This document shows positions 32,733 through 34,036 of a stretch of 34,036 nucleotides of DNA, in pieces. The position numbers and the translations under genes were made by a program. The stretch is from assembly GCA_902812495.1 (NCBI GenBank), contig CADDZR010000015.1:1-34036 (forward strand), read 5' to 3'. The DNA is from an archaeon (lineage in GTDB: Archaea; Thermoproteota; Nitrososphaeria; Nitrososphaerales; Gagatemarchaeaceae). A model generated the notes under the pieces. The model searched no databases. It saw nothing but the letters and a program-made list of their open reading frames with translations, and was not told the DNA's origin. Within the stretch, counting starts at the first letter, position 1, and every line of letters begins with the position of its first letter.

Positions 32733-34036
32733 TTATTTCAACTGATTGCTTTTTTCTTGCTCTCTTAAAATCCGGTGAAGTATCTTGCCAACGCTGGACT
32801 TTGGCAGTTCTCTTCGGAACTCGATTTGCCTTGGTATCTTGTATCCAGCAATTCGTCCTCTCAAATAGGCAAGTAGTTCTTCCTTTGAAATTTCTTCTCT
32901 AGGCACCACAAATGCCTTTATTGTCTCTCCAAATTTTTCGTCCGGAACTCCTATTACAGCTGCCTCCTTTACCTTGGGGTTCTCGAGAATTACACTTTCT
33001 ATTTCTTCTGGCCAAACCTTGTAGCCTCCAGTGTTAATCATGTTCTTCTTCCTGCCAAGCAGGTAAACAAAGCCGTCAGGGCAAACATAGCCTATATCAC
33101 CCGTTAGCAGGAAGCCATCCTCCGTGAAAACAGCCCTTGTTTCTTCATCTCTATTCCAGTATTTCACCATTATTTGAGGTCCTTTTGCCCCAAGTTCCCC
33201 TACTTTACCAGGAGGGAGAGGGTTACGATTGTCATCAAAAGCTAGCACTATTGTGTCACGGAGTGGAAGGCCAACCATATTTTCGATGTAGAGACCAAGA
33301 GGACAAACAGTCAGCTGAGGCGACGCCTCTGTTAAGCCCCAACCAACGTTTATCGTTATACCCGTTATCTCCCTGAACCTTTCTGCGACTGGTCTCGGGA
33401 GTGAGGCACCAGAGCTAAAACATATCCTGAGCGAGGAGACATCTGTTCTTTTGATTTGTTCAGTTTTGACAAGTTCATTGTAGACTGTAGGAACACCTGG
33501 CATTACTGTTATACTGAATGTCTCAACCAGTTTCAGTACAACTAACGGGTCGAACTTTCTCATTACGACAGTGCATCCAGAACATAAGATGGAACTGTTA
33601 AGTCCACAGTTCAGGCCGCCGCTGTGCGTCATGGGTAGGAATTGAAGGAAGCTTTCCTCTCCTCTTTTGAGACACCATGCCTCGGAAAGGCGCGACAATA
33701 CAGATATGAAATTACCGTGAGTTAGAAGTGCCCCTTTTTGTATGCCAGTAGTTCCTCCTGTGTACAATATACAAAGAGGACTCGTTTGCCTAATTGGAAT
33801 GAATGTTGCCTTGGGAGCCCTTGGTATATCTTCGCCCACAATTACTTTCTTAACTTGAGGGAACTTACCTTCAAGAGTTTGATCGCATATTAACGTCGAG
33901 GCTCCTGAGTCGTTAATAATGAAAGACGCCTCTCGCTCTGTTAACCTGTAATCTATCGGCACAGCAATACATCCAGACATAGAAATTGCATAAAAGGAGA
34001 CAACATACTGCCAGGAGTTTGGTAGGAGGATTGCAA
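32733..34036 (-). CDS. AMP-forming acyl-CoA ligase (2), N-terminus beyond right edge
   Basis: At least 433 residues are in the window. The frame is open to the right end, where AILLPNSWQYVVSFYAISMSG continues a normal ligase N-terminus, so an ATG at 33980 is internal. P-loop YTGGTTGIQKGALLTH, LPMTHSGGLN, adenine motif VGWGLTEASPQ, TGDIGYVCPDGFVYLLGRKK, then NTGGYKVWPEEIE, and catalytic Lys in LPKSSVGKILHR. Distinct from ligase 1. Lies 77 nt or more upstream of the binding-protein gene on the same strand, so it may head the same transport/activation unit. Confidence 0.92.
   Translation of the reverse strand, partial: AILLPNSWQYVVSFYAISMSGCIAVPIDYRLTEREASFIINDSGASTLICDQTLEGKFPQVKKVIVGEDIPRAPKATFIPIRQTSPLCILYTGGTTGIQKGALLTHGNFISVLSRLSEAWCLKRGEESFLQFLPMTHSGGLNCGLNSSILCSGCTVVMRKFDPLVVLKLVETFSITVMPGVPTVYNELVKTEQIKRTDVSSLRICFSSGASLPRPVAERFREITGITINVGWGLTEASPQLTVCPLGLYIENMVGLPLRDTIVLAFDDNRNPLPPGKVGELGAKGPQIMVKYWNRDEETRAVFTEDGFLLTGDIGYVCPDGFVYLLGRKKNMINTGGYKVWPEEIESVILENPKVKEAAVIGVPDEKFGETIKAFVVPREEISKEELLAYLRGRIAGYKIPRQIEFRRELPKSSVGKILHRILREQEKSNQLK

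Noticed and set aside
1-34036. CRISPR arrays, insertion sequences, integrase or attachment sites
   Set aside because: No regularly spaced direct repeats, transposase motifs or tRNA-linked repeats were seen on either strand.

Overview
The window reads as chromosomal DNA of an aerobic, probably thermophilic archaeon. Archaeal marks are a group II (thermosome-type) chaperonin relative, a PC4-like single-strand DNA-binding protein, a protoglobin, an HTH_10 (bacterio-opsin-activator type) regulator, an Lrp regulator with a TRASH metal domain, and many TATA-like boxes 22-33 nt upstream of start codons, as expected for leaderless archaeal transcripts. Base composition is roughly 40-45% GC by eye. 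TTG and GTG starts are common. The gene mix (PC4, copper-rich aerobic chain, NosD-like protein, two acyl-CoA ligases) suggests a TACK-type lineage, but I cannot name a genus. I see no rRNA, tRNA, CRISPR array or insertion sequence.

Left part (1-7.5 kb). A divergent chaperonin-like gene runs off the left edge and carries a frameshift. Next to it is a decaying spermidine/putrescine-type ABC permease pair (frameshifted PotC-like gene, PotB-like relic). Then come a double winged-helix HxlR-type regulator divergent from a protoglobin, a small unknown gene in operon with a PC4-like protein, an F420-type luciferase-family oxidoreductase and an AidB-like acyl-CoA dehydrogenase.

Respiratory core (7.5-17.3 kb). 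A minus-strand operon encodes a cytochrome bc-type complex: a triple-cupredoxin protein with two complete CuA motifs, a Tat-exported Rieske protein, a fused cytochrome b, a small membrane protein and a conserved exported protein. It is followed by an HTH_10 regulator with an N-terminal CxxC, divergent from a plus-strand oxidase operon: CoxII, a CoxI-CoxIII fusion, a CoxIV-like subunit, an unknown membrane protein and a second CuA-like cupredoxin. No CxxCH cytochrome c motif occurs in any gene here. The likely scheme is quinol to cytochrome b/Rieske to copper carriers to the heme-copper oxidase. A SAM methyltransferase closes the block.

Regulatory and metal block (17.6-22.8 kb). It holds an RHH-like regulator translationally coupled to a Cys-rich small protein, a small membrane protein, a kynurenine-formamidase-like cyclase, an Lrp-TRASH metal sensor, an NRAMP transporter and a DtxR/MntR-type repressor.

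Copper-maturation-like block (22.8-26.7 kb). NosY-like and NosF-like ABC genes are divergent from a NosD-like beta-helix protein fused to an RDD membrane domain, followed by a blue-copper protein. There is no NosZ in the window, so this NosDFY-like set may serve the local copper proteins.

Right part (26.7-34 kb). It holds an ornithine-cyclodeaminase-family enzyme and an SsuABC/NitT-type importer with two different permeases, one ATPase and one binding protein, interleaved with two acyl-CoA ligases. The second ligase runs off the right edge. This suggests uptake and CoA activation of an organic acid, substrate unknown.
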